A stretch of DNA of 43,499 bases, from positions 1 through 43,499 of IMG/VR virus record IMGVR_UViG_3300033148_002445; one strand, given 5' to 3'. The DNA comes from a virus. A model generated the notes under the pieces. The model was not told the origin of the DNA. It saw only the letters and a program-made list of their open reading frames with translations, and ran no database searches. A program made the translations under genes and the position numbers. Shown here in pieces: positions 5,873 to 13,384 of this stretch. Numbering within the stretch: the first letter of the stretch is position 1; the number at the start of each line of letters is the position of its first letter.

Positions 5873-5946
5873 ATCTGGCCTCGTGTGGTAGCTGACTTCA
5901 AGTCAGCGATAAGGCGAATTGCAGGTCTGACTCCCGTCAGCGTCCC
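5873..5946 (+). ncRNA. tRNA-like element with UCA anticodon loop (degenerate or leader RNA)
   Basis: GCTGA-CTTCAAG-TCAGC (5891-5907) is a perfect anticodon-type arm: 5-bp stem, 7-base loop, U33, anticodon TCA and purine at 37. Upstream is a D-loop-like GTGTGGTA. Downstream is GCAGGTCTGACTCCCGT, which resembles a T-arm but has C and T exchanged at positions 55-56 and a mismatch in the stem. No acceptor stem pairing is visible and the 3' side of a D-stem appears missing. A second hairpin CTGAC-TCCC-GTCAG overlaps the T-arm region, and GCCT/AGGC can enclose the first hairpin. It could be a decayed opal-suppressor tRNA or a structured leader mimicking a tRNA. TGA is a normal stop throughout this genome. 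Confidence 0.35.
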
Positions 5947-5985
5947 TTATTGAATTCGTATTGCGAAGAAAGAGGAGAGCAGGTA

Positions 5986-6087
5986 ATGCATACGTGGTAT
6001 CATCAAGATGATGTGCTTGGGTATTGCATTCTGAGTGCGCTTACTGGTCTGATCATTGGCCTGCTGATCGGTGCCTATATCTGTTAA
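5986..6087 (+). CDS. Mini membrane protein (33 aa)
   Basis: A GAGGAG ribosome site lies 8-10 bases before the ATG at 5986. The 33-residue product begins MHTWYHQDDVLGYCILS and continues as a single hydrophobic span (ALTGLIIGLLIGAYIC) with small-residue GxxxG-like spacing, which favours helix packing in the membrane. It is the first gene of the rightward transcript. Short one-TM phage proteins like this can be regulators of host membrane enzymes or exclusion factors, but no specific role can be assigned. Confidence 0.6.
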   Translation: MHTWYHQDDVLGYCILSALTGLIIGLLIGAYIC

Positions 6088-6103
6088 CCAAGGGAGAAGA
6101 GAG

Positions 6104-6499
6104 ATGAGTTTAGTAGTGCAATGTGAACTTTGTGGCGCTACGTATAACAACCGCAATGAGGGAACAACAATTATTTCCGGGTATTACGCAATGGCAGCGC
6201 TTACTGAACCAGATTACATTGTTCATGCGCAAATAGATTGCTGCCCTAAGTGCGCCGAGACTCTTGGCCTTCTGAGTAACGAACATTGCGACGTTCAGGC
6301 AGCAAAGGATGCGATGGTAGCGCTTCTGGCTACGGCTTTTCATGCTCGTAGGCTGGACATGGAGTTGAAGGCGGCAGCGAAGCGAAATCCGATTTTGACT
6401 GAGAATCAGATCGAAAAGACGGAGGAAGAGATGTGGGGCAGTATGGACATTCCAGTAGTTACACCAATTGCGGCATCCGAAGAAGGAGAGAGACAATGA
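6104..6499 (+). CDS. Zinc-binding hypothetical protein (131 aa)
   Basis: The start at 6104 has GGGAG 9 bases upstream. The product opens MSLVVQCELCGATYNNRNE and later has DCCPKCAETLGL, so two CxxC pairs about 40 residues apart form a probable zinc ribbon (Cys 7, 10 and about 49, 52). The second half is a long helix (DAMVALLATAFHARRLDMEL) with an acidic C-terminus. The stop overlaps the next ATG (ATGA). Position at the head of the packaging operon suggests a regulatory or DNA-binding role. This is inferred from cysteine spacing only. Confidence 0.7.
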   Translation: MSLVVQCELCGATYNNRNEGTTIISGYYAMAALTEPDYIVHAQIDCCPKCAETLGLLSNEHCDVQAAKDAMVALLATAFHARRLDMELKAAAKRNPILTENQIEKTEEEMWGSMDIPVVTPIAASEEGERQ

Positions 6500-7023
6500 A
6501 GAGACAATTTGAAATTGAATTTCCCGACGATCCGAAGACCCTGGACGTTACCGCTCGCGATCTGGACGGTTGCATTAAAACGAAGTGTCATATCGACCCA
6601 TTTCTCGCTCGGGACGTTGTTGTTCGCGACATCACTGATTACGTCGCCGACATCGAGAAGGAAGCCGATGACAATTTCTACGATAGGGTTGATGAGCCGT
6701 CGCCGTCTGAGGCGCCCGTCTATCCATCCGAGGACGCCTTCAGGGAACTTCACGGACTGCTGGATCGCGCACACTGTGACGACAACGTTCATACCGCTGT
6801 CGAGGATTGGCTGTACGAGTACGTCTTTGTGGAGTGTCCTGATCCACCAGAAGAGTCTTCCGAGGAATATCCGTATACGCCTTATGGTGCCAAGTTGACT
6901 CCCGATCCCTCGCTTCTCAATAAGGAAGATAAATGGGACGCTCTCCAGCCGTGGGCCTTGAGTTTCTTTAATGGTTGTCTTGGAGCCCTCCACGGGCGCC
7001 TTTTCTTCTTCAGACTCCCGTAA
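6496..7023 (+). CDS. Acidic hypothetical protein (175 aa)
   Basis: AGGAG precedes the ATG at 6496, which overlaps the upstream TGA. The product starts MKRQFEIEFPDDPKTLDV and is very acidic through residue 140, with DVVVRDITDYVADIEKEADD and a Pro/Glu stretch (DPPEESSEEYPYTPYG). The C-terminus changes to hydrophobic and basic (CLGALHGRLFFFRLP), which is unlike the rest and may reflect an indel near the end or a membrane-touching tail. The acidity could mimic nucleic acid, but there is no direct support. Function unknown. Confidence 0.65.
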   Translation: MKRQFEIEFPDDPKTLDVTARDLDGCIKTKCHIDPFLARDVVVRDITDYVADIEKEADDNFYDRVDEPSPSEAPVYPSEDAFRELHGLLDRAHCDDNVHTAVEDWLYEYVFVECPDPPEESSEEYPYTPYGAKLTPDPSLLNKEDKWDALQPWALSFFNGCLGALHGRLFFFRLP

Positions 7024-7042
7024 TTGCGTAAGGTACGCTTGA

Positions 7043-7183
7043 ATGCCATTCAGATCAGAAGCACAACGACGGCTTCTCTGGGCAAGGCATCCAGAACTTG
7101 CGAAGCGCTGGACGGAGAAATATGGTTCGGCAATTCGTCCAAAGAAAAAGAAGAAACTCCCCGTCAAGAAGAAGGTGCCATAG
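7043..7183 (+). CDS. Small Lys-rich protein (46 aa)
   Basis: The 46-aa product starts MPFRSEAQRRLLWARHPELA and continues KRWTEKYGSAIRPKKKKK with a Lys-rich tail. The MPFxSxAQRRxxxAxHPEIAKRW pattern is a recurrent small-protein family in phage genomes, of unknown role. AAGG lies about 9 bases before the ATG. The TAG stop is immediately followed by the ATG of the small terminase gene, so translation is likely coupled. The basic tail suggests DNA or RNA contact. It is too short to place further. Confidence 0.7.
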   Translation: MPFRSEAQRRLLWARHPELAKRWTEKYGSAIRPKKKKKLPVKKKVP

Positions 7184-8041
7184 ATGGTCACTCTGCCATC
7201 TGAGGATCATTACGACTACCAGGCCAATACTCCACCGCAGGCACCGAGGCAAAAGAGGCTCGATGATGATCAATGGAGTGAGATCATTGAGAGGTATCTT
7301 TCAGGTGAACGTTGCGGGGATTTGGCTAAAGAGTTTAACGTATCACACAGTTGTGTTTCAAATCACATGAGGGAGCGCCTGATCCAGCGCGGATCAGTTA
7401 GCGGTAAGATTCGCGATACGAATTTGAGGAAGTTTTCATCCGAGGCAAGGAGTATACTCTGGAGGGAGGAAAACGGAATCAACGAGAGGCATCCGCTGTA
7501 TCATGGATGGAAGGATGCCGTTGAGGAGTTCAAGAGTAAACATAAGTGCTCGCTTGGCGCGGCGATCATTCAGGTGTGCAAAAACTACAAGCAACTCTGG
7601 CCGTTGTTCCGAAGGTACAACGTTGAACAATTTGATAAGTATCCCGAATCGCATCCGGGGATTACTGCATATCGGAATCTCAGGAAGAAGGAGAAGGCTA
7701 TCGCTAAAATAAGGAATGAGGGCGTCGAGCAGAGTCATAGGCAGAATTTGAGTTGGGCGATTTCTGCGGCCGGCGAAAATGCGCGAACGGGGGTTGATCC
7801 CGAATCCTGCCCGAATGACGCTGCATATTACCTGTATATGCAGGCGATTGAGTCACCGAAGGAGTTCTTGGCCCGATTTACCGCAATCGAATCCAAGGCC
7901 AACGATGGAGACGCACCGAATCGTCTAGCAAGCGAGCGCTCCATTGGAGAGTTGGATAGCATGTTGGACACTATACTTGATGATTCTGAAAATGATGAGG
8001 AGATTAAAGAGGAGAGAGAGGAAGCGCAGCGCATGGAATGA
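7184..8041 (+). CDS. Probable terminase small subunit (285 aa)
   Basis: The small subunit recognises phage DNA at the packaging site and hands it to the large subunit. Residues about 28-66 (DDQWSEIIERYLSGERCGDL and on to VSHSCVSNHMRERL) form a helix-turn-helix resembling resolvase/MerR-type recognition helices. A long helical middle and a strongly acidic C-terminus (LDDSENDEEIKEEREE) fit oligomerisation and large-subunit contact. The TGA overlaps the large-terminase ATG (ATGA), the usual gene order. The assignment rests on the HTH, size and position, since small terminases share little sequence. A different DNA-binding regulator is the alternative. Confidence 0.7.
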   Translation: MVTLPSEDHYDYQANTPPQAPRQKRLDDDQWSEIIERYLSGERCGDLAKEFNVSHSCVSNHMRERLIQRGSVSGKIRDTNLRKFSSEARSILWREENGINERHPLYHGWKDAVEEFKSKHKCSLGAAIIQVCKNYKQLWPLFRRYNVEQFDKYPESHPGITAYRNLRKKEKAIAKIRNEGVEQSHRQNLSWAISAAGENARTGVDPESCPNDAAYYLYMQAIESPKEFLARFTAIESKANDGDAPNRLASERSIGELDSMLDTILDDSENDEEIKEEREEAQRME

Positions 8042-9927
8042 AAACCCCATTCAAAGATCGGGTGCCTACCGATCTTGCCGAGAACATCAAGTGGCGCGTT
8101 GCGGTGCATCGGCGCACAATGAAAGACCCTAAGTTCAGGAATGCGCTTAGGGCCTGCTGTGCAGCCGATCCAATCTTTTTCCTGAACGGCTTTGGCTGGA
8201 CTTATGATCCACGGGGCTTGACGCCAGACAAGCAACGTCCGTTTCCAAAGATACCGTTCATTCTGTATCCGTTTCAAGAAGAGGCGCTTGCGTGGCTGAT
8301 AGACCATATTGGTCGCAGGGACGGGCTCATTGAGAAATCCCGCGACATGGGTGCATCATGCCTCTGCATCTCGGCCGTGTCATGGTATTGGCTGTTTCGG
8401 CCTCTGCAATCCTTCTTGCTGGTGTCTCGCGTCGAAGAGTACGTCGAGAAATCCGGCAATCCGAAAGCACTGTTCTGGAAGTTCGACTATCTGATCGACA
8501 ATCTTCCACAATGGCTTCGTCCACTCGGGTATAATCACAATGCGCATCGTATGAAGATGCACGCCGAGAACCCCGAGAATGGGTCCGTTATTGACGGCGA
8601 ATCGACGAACAAGCGGGTGGCTCGCGGCGACAGGCGTACTGCAATCATTCTGGACGAGTTTGCTGCCGTCGAAACCGGGGATCAGGTGCTTTCTTCGACA
8701 AGAGATGCTACGCCTTGTAGAATCTTCAATTCGACCCCCGAGGGTATCGCGAATGCATTCTACAAGATGAAGTGCTCGAATATTGACAAGCTTCGCCTCC
8801 ATTGGACGACACACCCGCTGAAGGCCGCCGGATTGTACTCAAAAGTTGGCGGAACTTACCAGATCCTTGATGAGGAATACTGGTCGAAGATTGACAATCC
8901 ATTTGAGCAGATGGCGGCACTTGATAAGTTAATTGTTGACAAGGAAGTTCCACTTCCTGACGATAAGTGCAGGAGTCCGTGGTATGCGAACGAATGTGAT
9001 CGCGCTGGATCAGCGAGAGAGATCGCGCAGGAAGTTGACATCGACTACGAGGGGAGCGGTCATCAATTTTTCAGTGCTGAGAAAATTCAGGAGTTGATTC
9101 TTAGTGGTACACGACCGCCGTTTGTTATTGGCGATTTAGAGATTGACGAAACGACCTGCGAGCCAATTCGATTTCGGGAAGATTCAAATGGGCGGCTGCG
9201 CTTGTGGTGTTTGCTCGATGCCGATGGCAATCCAACTTGCAAGAACAAGCTTTCGATTGGTATTGACGTATCAGCCGGCACGGGGGCATCGAATTCTTGC
9301 CTTGCTGGGATTGACATTAAGTTACAGGAGAAGGTTTTCGAGTTTGCGTCTCCGTATATGCGGCCGGAAGCATTTGGGAAATATGCCGTTGCAATTGCGC
9401 GGTGGTTTGCCGGAGATGCGAAGAATAGAAAGCCGTTTTTGATTTGGGAATCGGGCGGACCCGGGCGCCAGTTTGGTAGTGTGGTCATTGAGTCCGGGTA
9501 CTCAAATGTGTATTATCGAAAGAATGATACATCCATCACGAAGAAGGTAACCGATTTTCCCGGTTGGGCGGCCGTTCCCGAAGCAAAGGACGCCCTGCTT
9601 GGAAGTTATCGCGATGCGATTGAAAGTAAACGATACCAGAATTGGTCCAAGTTGGCGATGGAGGAAACTCTTGAGTATGTTTTTGGCGCCACTGGTCATG
9701 TAATGCATGCCAAGTCGGCAAATAAAGATGACCCATCGGGGGCGAAATCGAATCATGGCGATAGGGTAACTGCCGATGCGCTGGCCTGGAAGGGGGTGGG
9801 CGAGCGCGGGGCGAAACCGAAGAGAAGTAGGGAACCCGACATCCCAGTCGGTTCACTTGCTTGGCGTAGGAAGATGCGCGAAGAAGAAAAGCGACCATTG
9901 AATAGTGAATTAGGCCCTGGTTGGTAG
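8038..9927 (+). CDS. terL: Terminase large subunit (629 aa)
   Basis: This is the ATP-driven packaging motor and headful or site-specific nuclease. The ATPase part has an atypical Walker A, KSRDMGAS at residues 100-107, like the KSRQxGxS form of many terminases. Walker B is AIILDEF at 202-208 with catalytic E207, and motif III is NSTPEG at 231-236. The nuclease half carries IGIDVSAGTGAS, where the Asp is the first metal ligand, and ends with DRVTADALAW, which supplies the last acidic residues of the RNase H-like fold. At 629 residues it is longer than the common 450-600. The N-terminus holds an additional segment (CCAADPIFFLNGFGWTYDPR) seen in podovirus-type terminases. The gene is coupled to the small subunit upstream and followed by the portal. 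Confidence 0.93.
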   Translation: MKTPFKDRVPTDLAENIKWRVAVHRRTMKDPKFRNALRACCAADPIFFLNGFGWTYDPRGLTPDKQRPFPKIPFILYPFQEEALAWLIDHIGRRDGLIEKSRDMGASCLCISAVSWYWLFRPLQSFLLVSRVEEYVEKSGNPKALFWKFDYLIDNLPQWLRPLGYNHNAHRMKMHAENPENGSVIDGESTNKRVARGDRRTAIILDEFAAVETGDQVLSSTRDATPCRIFNSTPEGIANAFYKMKCSNIDKLRLHWTTHPLKAAGLYSKVGGTYQILDEEYWSKIDNPFEQMAALDKLIVDKEVPLPDDKCRSPWYANECDRAGSAREIAQEVDIDYEGSGHQFFSAEKIQELILSGTRPPFVIGDLEIDETTCEPIRFREDSNGRLRLWCLLDADGNPTCKNKLSIGIDVSAGTGASNSCLAGIDIKLQEKVFEFASPYMRPEAFGKYAVAIARWFAGDAKNRKPFLIWESGGPGRQFGSVVIESGYSNVYYRKNDTSITKKVTDFPGWAAVPEAKDALLGSYRDAIESKRYQNWSKLAMEETLEYVFGATGHVMHAKSANKDDPSGAKSNHGDRVTADALAWKGVGERGAKPKRSREPDIPVGSLAWRRKMREEEKRPLNSELGPGW

Positions 9928-9942
9928 AAAGGCACAATTAGG

Positions 9943-11646
9943 ATGAAATTTCCTGAAGAAAAATTTTCTCGTTTAACGAAGTCGATTGACTGGTCCATTC
10001 GGCAGCTTGGTTTGCCGAGAAGTAATCGAGTCGAGTCTGTAAAGCAACTTGTTGGGACTCATCATTCCGAAGGTGGTGCCGCGCGTAATCTTCCCGTCAA
10101 CATGATAAAGTTAGCGCACGATATTTACGTTCGCTCGCTTGCTGCGCGCGCTCCGAGAGTTTTGGTCACTACAACCGATCGTTCGAGGCGAGCGATTGCG
10201 GCGAGTTTTGAATTGGCCCTCAATCAGATTCCGAAGGAAATAGGGCTCAGTAGGACATTGAGGGAAGTTGTTTCTGAAGCGCTTTTCGGAATTGGCGTTG
10301 TGAAGATTGGACTGCATTCGGTTGGCGAGGCACTCGGACATTCATATGGTGAGCCGTTTGTTGATTGCATCACGTTTGATGATTACTTCTTGGATATGAC
10401 TGCGAAGCGTCTTGATCTTATTCAGTATGAAGGGAATGATTACTGGTTGACGGTTGACGAGATTCGCGAAAATGAGAGGTTTTATAAGGAAGCTAGAACT
10501 GATCTGACCGCGGAAGAGGATGCTTTCATTGGAGAGCAAGGCGAGGAGCGAGCCGAAGGTATTGCGGTTTCTGGGAACGCCCATGCGTATAGTGGGCGCG
10601 TTCCAATTCGAGACGTATGGCTCGTTGACGAAGGATTGTTGATAACGTATCTCATTCGATCAAAAAAGATTCTTGGCGTTGTTGAATGGAATGGTCCGAA
10701 GCTCGGTCCATATCGGAAGCTCGGCTATGCTAGCGTTCCCGGTAATTTGCTTCCGCTTGCGCCGGTTTCGGCATGGCGTGATTTGCACGACATCTCAAAT
10801 GCGCTTTTTCGCAAGATGGCCAATCAGGCTGATAGTCAAAAGAGCGTTCTCGGTTTCAGTGGGGACAATGATGATGAGGTCAGCGCCTTTAAGGGCGCAT
10901 CCGATGGTGGCGGGATACACTACGCCGGGCCAGAGCCGAAGAAGTTGATGGCCGGCGGTGTCTCACCGAACACTCTTGCGTTCTATCAGGTATGTCGAGA
11001 GCTTTCGTCATATTTCGGCGGTAATCTTGATGCACTCGGTGGCTTGGCTCCAATGACGGAGACGGTGGGGCAGGATAAATTATTGACTGAATCAGCAAGT
11101 GCGCAGATGCGCGATATGTCAAGCAAGACCATTGACTTCATTCGGTCTATTTTTGAAGACTTGGCATGGTACGAATGGAACGATCCAGTTAGAAAGCGTA
11201 TGCTCGAAAAGCAAATTCCCGGAATGCGTGAAATGTCCATTCCCGTGGTGTGGGATAGTGAAACGCGTCAAGGTGATTTTGATGCGTTTAATTTTGACAT
11301 TGACGTTTACAGCAGTCAGGATGATGCACCGAGCCTCAAGCTGCAACGGTTAGGTTACATCATGCAGACGTACATTGCTCCGCTGGCGCCCGAAATCGAA
11401 CGACAGGGTGGGCAAATAGACGTGCAGTTGATTTTGGATACTGTTTTCAAGCTTTCTGACTTTGAGGATCTCAAGGATATTGTGACGTTTGTTGAATCGT
11501 CACAAAATGATGCATCCGCTCAAGCGGCGCCGGGTGGCGGTGCCGAGGCTGTTTCCGGCCCCCCGCCTGGACGGCGACCTAGCGGTAGTGATTCTGATGT
11601 GCTTCAGCAAGTTTTATCTCGTGGCCAAACTTTGGAGGATGTGTGA
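9943..11646 (+). CDS. Portal protein (567 aa)
   Basis: The portal forms the dodecameric ring at the packaging vertex. Supporting evidence is position directly after terL, length (567 aa; podovirus portals are about 500-700), and typical features: an N-terminal helical region, repeated WxDPR-like turns, a central aromatic/hinge region (VSAWRDLHDISNALFRKMAN), GPEPKKLMAGGVSPNTLAF, and a helical C-terminal crown. The last 40 residues are Ala/Gly/Pro/Ser-rich and flexible (AAPGGGAEAVSGPPPGRR). TTAGG lies directly before the ATG. Its TGA shares a base with the next ATG. No single catalytic motif exists in this family, so the call depends on context. Confidence 0.85.
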   Translation: MKFPEEKFSRLTKSIDWSIRQLGLPRSNRVESVKQLVGTHHSEGGAARNLPVNMIKLAHDIYVRSLAARAPRVLVTTTDRSRRAIAASFELALNQIPKEIGLSRTLREVVSEALFGIGVVKIGLHSVGEALGHSYGEPFVDCITFDDYFLDMTAKRLDLIQYEGNDYWLTVDEIRENERFYKEARTDLTAEEDAFIGEQGEERAEGIAVSGNAHAYSGRVPIRDVWLVDEGLLITYLIRSKKILGVVEWNGPKLGPYRKLGYASVPGNLLPLAPVSAWRDLHDISNALFRKMANQADSQKSVLGFSGDNDDEVSAFKGASDGGGIHYAGPEPKKLMAGGVSPNTLAFYQVCRELSSYFGGNLDALGGLAPMTETVGQDKLLTESASAQMRDMSSKTIDFIRSIFEDLAWYEWNDPVRKRMLEKQIPGMREMSIPVVWDSETRQGDFDAFNFDIDVYSSQDDAPSLKLQRLGYIMQTYIAPLAPEIERQGGQIDVQLILDTVFKLSDFEDLKDIVTFVESSQNDASAQAAPGGGAEAVSGPPPGRRPSGSDSDVLQQVLSRGQTLEDV

Positions 11647-11966
11647 TGGAGGAGCTTATTAGATACTTGTTGGGCTGGCAAGAAGCTGCCGGCAAAGCGG
11701 CGCGGCCGCTGCCAAAGAAGCCGGTTCCAGAACCCGAGACTGGGTATCCGGCTGGTGCAACTGAGGAAGAAAAATTGCGCATAGCGCAAGAAAGAATTCG
11801 AGCGCAGAGGGAAGCTGAGGCAGCCGGGAAGCCGCGCGACATAGGGGGGCCATTTGGCAAATTGCCTGAGAGGATACGTGGTCAAGTTGAGGCGATTGCG
11901 GGGGAAAAGCCAAAGAAAGACGCTAAGAAGCCGTGGTACAAAAAGGGGCTTTATGACCTTTTTTAG
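11646..11966 (+). CDS. Small Lys/Ala-rich hypothetical protein (106 aa)
   Basis: GGAGG lies 6-7 bases before the ATG at 11646, which overlaps the portal TGA by one base. A GTG one codon upstream is less likely. The product starts MEELIRYLLGWQEAAGKAAR, has a Pro-rich segment (PLPKKPVPEPETGYP), a helical centre (EEKLRIAQERIRAQREAEAA) and ends KKPWYKKGLYDLF. It is basic at the C-terminus. Position between portal and scaffold suggests a head-assembly accessory protein. A consensus promoter begins 2 bases after its stop. Function unknown. Confidence 0.65.
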   Translation: MEELIRYLLGWQEAAGKAARPLPKKPVPEPETGYPAGATEEEKLRIAQERIRAQREAEAAGKPRDIGGPFGKLPERIRGQVEAIAGEKPKKDAKKPWYKKGLYDLF

Positions 11967-11968
11967 GG

Positions 11969-11997
11969 TTGACATGGTTATGCTGGCGTGGTACAAT
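11969..11997 (+). promoter_or_regulatory. Consensus promoter inside the head operon
   Basis: Perfect TTGACA (11969-11974), 17-base spacer, TACAAT (11992-11997, 5/6). It lies directly after the stop at 11966 and would start transcription near 12004, driving scaffold and capsid. The predicted start falls within the first codons of the next gene. Confidence 0.75.
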
Positions 11998-12002
11998 GGA
12001 AA

Positions 12003-12347
12003 ATGAAGGAGACGATCATTCCGACATACTGTTACAAAACGCAATCCGGCAGAGTGGTTGAGCGGGAGTTCCGCATAGGTGAGGCCCCCGCCGAAGTTTG
12101 GGTCGATGGGAAAATGGCCAGGCGCGACTACCAAGCGGAACAAGTGAAAGTTCCGTCCCTCGCCGGATGGCCAATGGAACCCTGCGTTTCCTCGGGAGTT
12201 CATGCTTCTCAGGCTGGCGAACTCAGGGAGTTCCTGAAGAAGAGTGGCGTCCCGACAGAAGTGACGCCTGGTGGTGATCCTGTGTATCGGGACAAGAATC
12301 ACAGAACGAAAGCACTGAAGGTGCGTGGTTTAGTCGATCGCAATTAA
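12003..12347 (+). CDS. FmdB-like fold hypothetical protein, start uncertain (114 or 109 aa)
   Basis: Two starts are possible. ATG at 12003 has no ribosome site and coincides with the predicted transcription start, so it would be leaderless. ATT at 12018 has AAGGAG with a perfect 6-base gap and gives a protein beginning (M)PTYCYKTQSGRVVERE. The PTYxYxT opening followed by FRIGEAP resembles the N-terminus of FmdB-type small proteins, which normally begin right at Met-Pro, although the zinc-binding CxxC is missing. Residues further on (AGWPMEPCVSSGVHASQAGE, then TEVTPGGDPVYRDKNHR) form a conserved-looking block seen in unnamed phage proteins. Located between portal and scaffold. Function unknown. 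Confidence 0.65.
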   Translation: MKETIIPTYCYKTQSGRVVEREFRIGEAPAEVWVDGKMARRDYQAEQVKVPSLAGWPMEPCVSSGVHASQAGELREFLKKSGVPTEVTPGGDPVYRDKNHRTKALKVRGLVDRN

Positions 12348-12369
12348 CACGAGAAGAGAGAGGTTCATT

Positions 12370-13350
12370 ATGGCGCTGAATGAAGAATTTGTGACCGAAA
12401 TCAACGAGGCCGTTGATGAAGTCGTTGAATCTACAGAACCAGAACAGACATCCGATAAGCTTGCCGAGCCTGCCGATTCGGTCGAGTCAACCGACGATAA
12501 AGTTGAAGCCGAGGTTTCCGCCGTTATTGCCGATGAAGCCAAAGAAGTAGAGAACGAAGAAATCAAGGAAGAAGAGAAGGAAGAGGGGGAAGTCAAAAAA
12601 GAGGAGGAGGAGCCAGTACAAATTAAGGCTCCCGAATCTCGTGATCCCGAATTGTTTGCTCGTGCGGTTCGGGCTGGCATGACTGTTTCTGAAGTTCAAT
12701 CGTTTCCGAGCGATGCAGCGCTTGCTGCCGTTTGCGGAGTAATGGAGCGTACGCAGTCTACCGAGACAAAACAAAAAGAAGATAAGGGGCCGGACCCGCT
12801 CGATGCTTTTGCCAATCTCGATCCAGATGTTTATGAAGCCGAGACTATCGAGATGTTCGGTGCCTTGGCTAATGAAATTAAATCTCAGCGCGAACAACTT
12901 CGCGCCCTAACGGAGAGTCAACAGCAATTTGCGACTGTCGGTAACGCGGCGGCAGCACATGAGATAGAAAAGTGGTTTGACGCCGAAGTCGAAGGTCTTG
13001 GTTCCGACTTCAGCGAATCCCTCGGCACGGGGGCGTATAGCTCACTTGATCGGGGAAGTCCGCAATTCGCCAAGCGTGAGGCGATTGCCGATCACATGGC
13101 AGTCACGCTAGCTGGCCTCCAGGCAACCGGCCGTCCGGTGCCTTCTCGCGAGGAGTTGTTCAAAGCTGCGGCCAGGCTTGTCTTGGGCGACGAATTCGCG
13201 AAGGTAAGTGAACGAAAACTTCAAGCTGCACTCAAGAAAAGAAGTACGCAGCATATCAGTCGGGTTAGAAAAACCGGCGATCAACCAACTAATAAATCAC
13301 CGGCAGAAGAAACCGCAGCTTTGCTCGATGAGAAATTCTTCAGCAAGTAG
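12370..13350 (+). CDS. Probable capsid scaffolding protein (326 aa)
   Basis: Scaffold proteins guide procapsid assembly and then leave. This protein starts MALNEEFVTEINEAVDEVVE and its first 85 residues are extremely acidic (Glu/Asp/Val/Ala), with runs such as EEIKEEEKEEGEVKKEEEE. A helical middle contains LANEIKSQREQLRALTES, and the C-terminus turns basic (ERKLQAALKKRSTQHISRVR), the usual polarity of scaffolds, whose basic C-terminus binds the inner capsid surface. It lies directly before the major capsid gene. AGAGAGG precedes the ATG. No protease motif was seen, so I do not propose a protease-scaffold fusion. Confidence 0.75.
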   Translation: MALNEEFVTEINEAVDEVVESTEPEQTSDKLAEPADSVESTDDKVEAEVSAVIADEAKEVENEEIKEEEKEEGEVKKEEEEPVQIKAPESRDPELFARAVRAGMTVSEVQSFPSDAALAAVCGVMERTQSTETKQKEDKGPDPLDAFANLDPDVYEAETIEMFGALANEIKSQREQLRALTESQQQFATVGNAAAAHEIEKWFDAEVEGLGSDFSESLGTGAYSSLDRGSPQFAKREAIADHMAVTLAGLQATGRPVPSREELFKAAARLVLGDEFAKVSERKLQAALKKRSTQHISRVRKTGDQPTNKSPAEETAALLDEKFFSK

Positions 13351-13384
13351 CGATTAGTCGTCTGCTGGTTCAGGAGGTCAGCAC

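Noticed and set aside
6406-7191. 261-codon minus-strand open frame opposite the 131- and 175-aa genes
   Set aside because: It lies antisense to two genes with good ribosome sites and ATGA coupling, and its product is a low-complexity mirror of acidic coding sequence without its own start signal.
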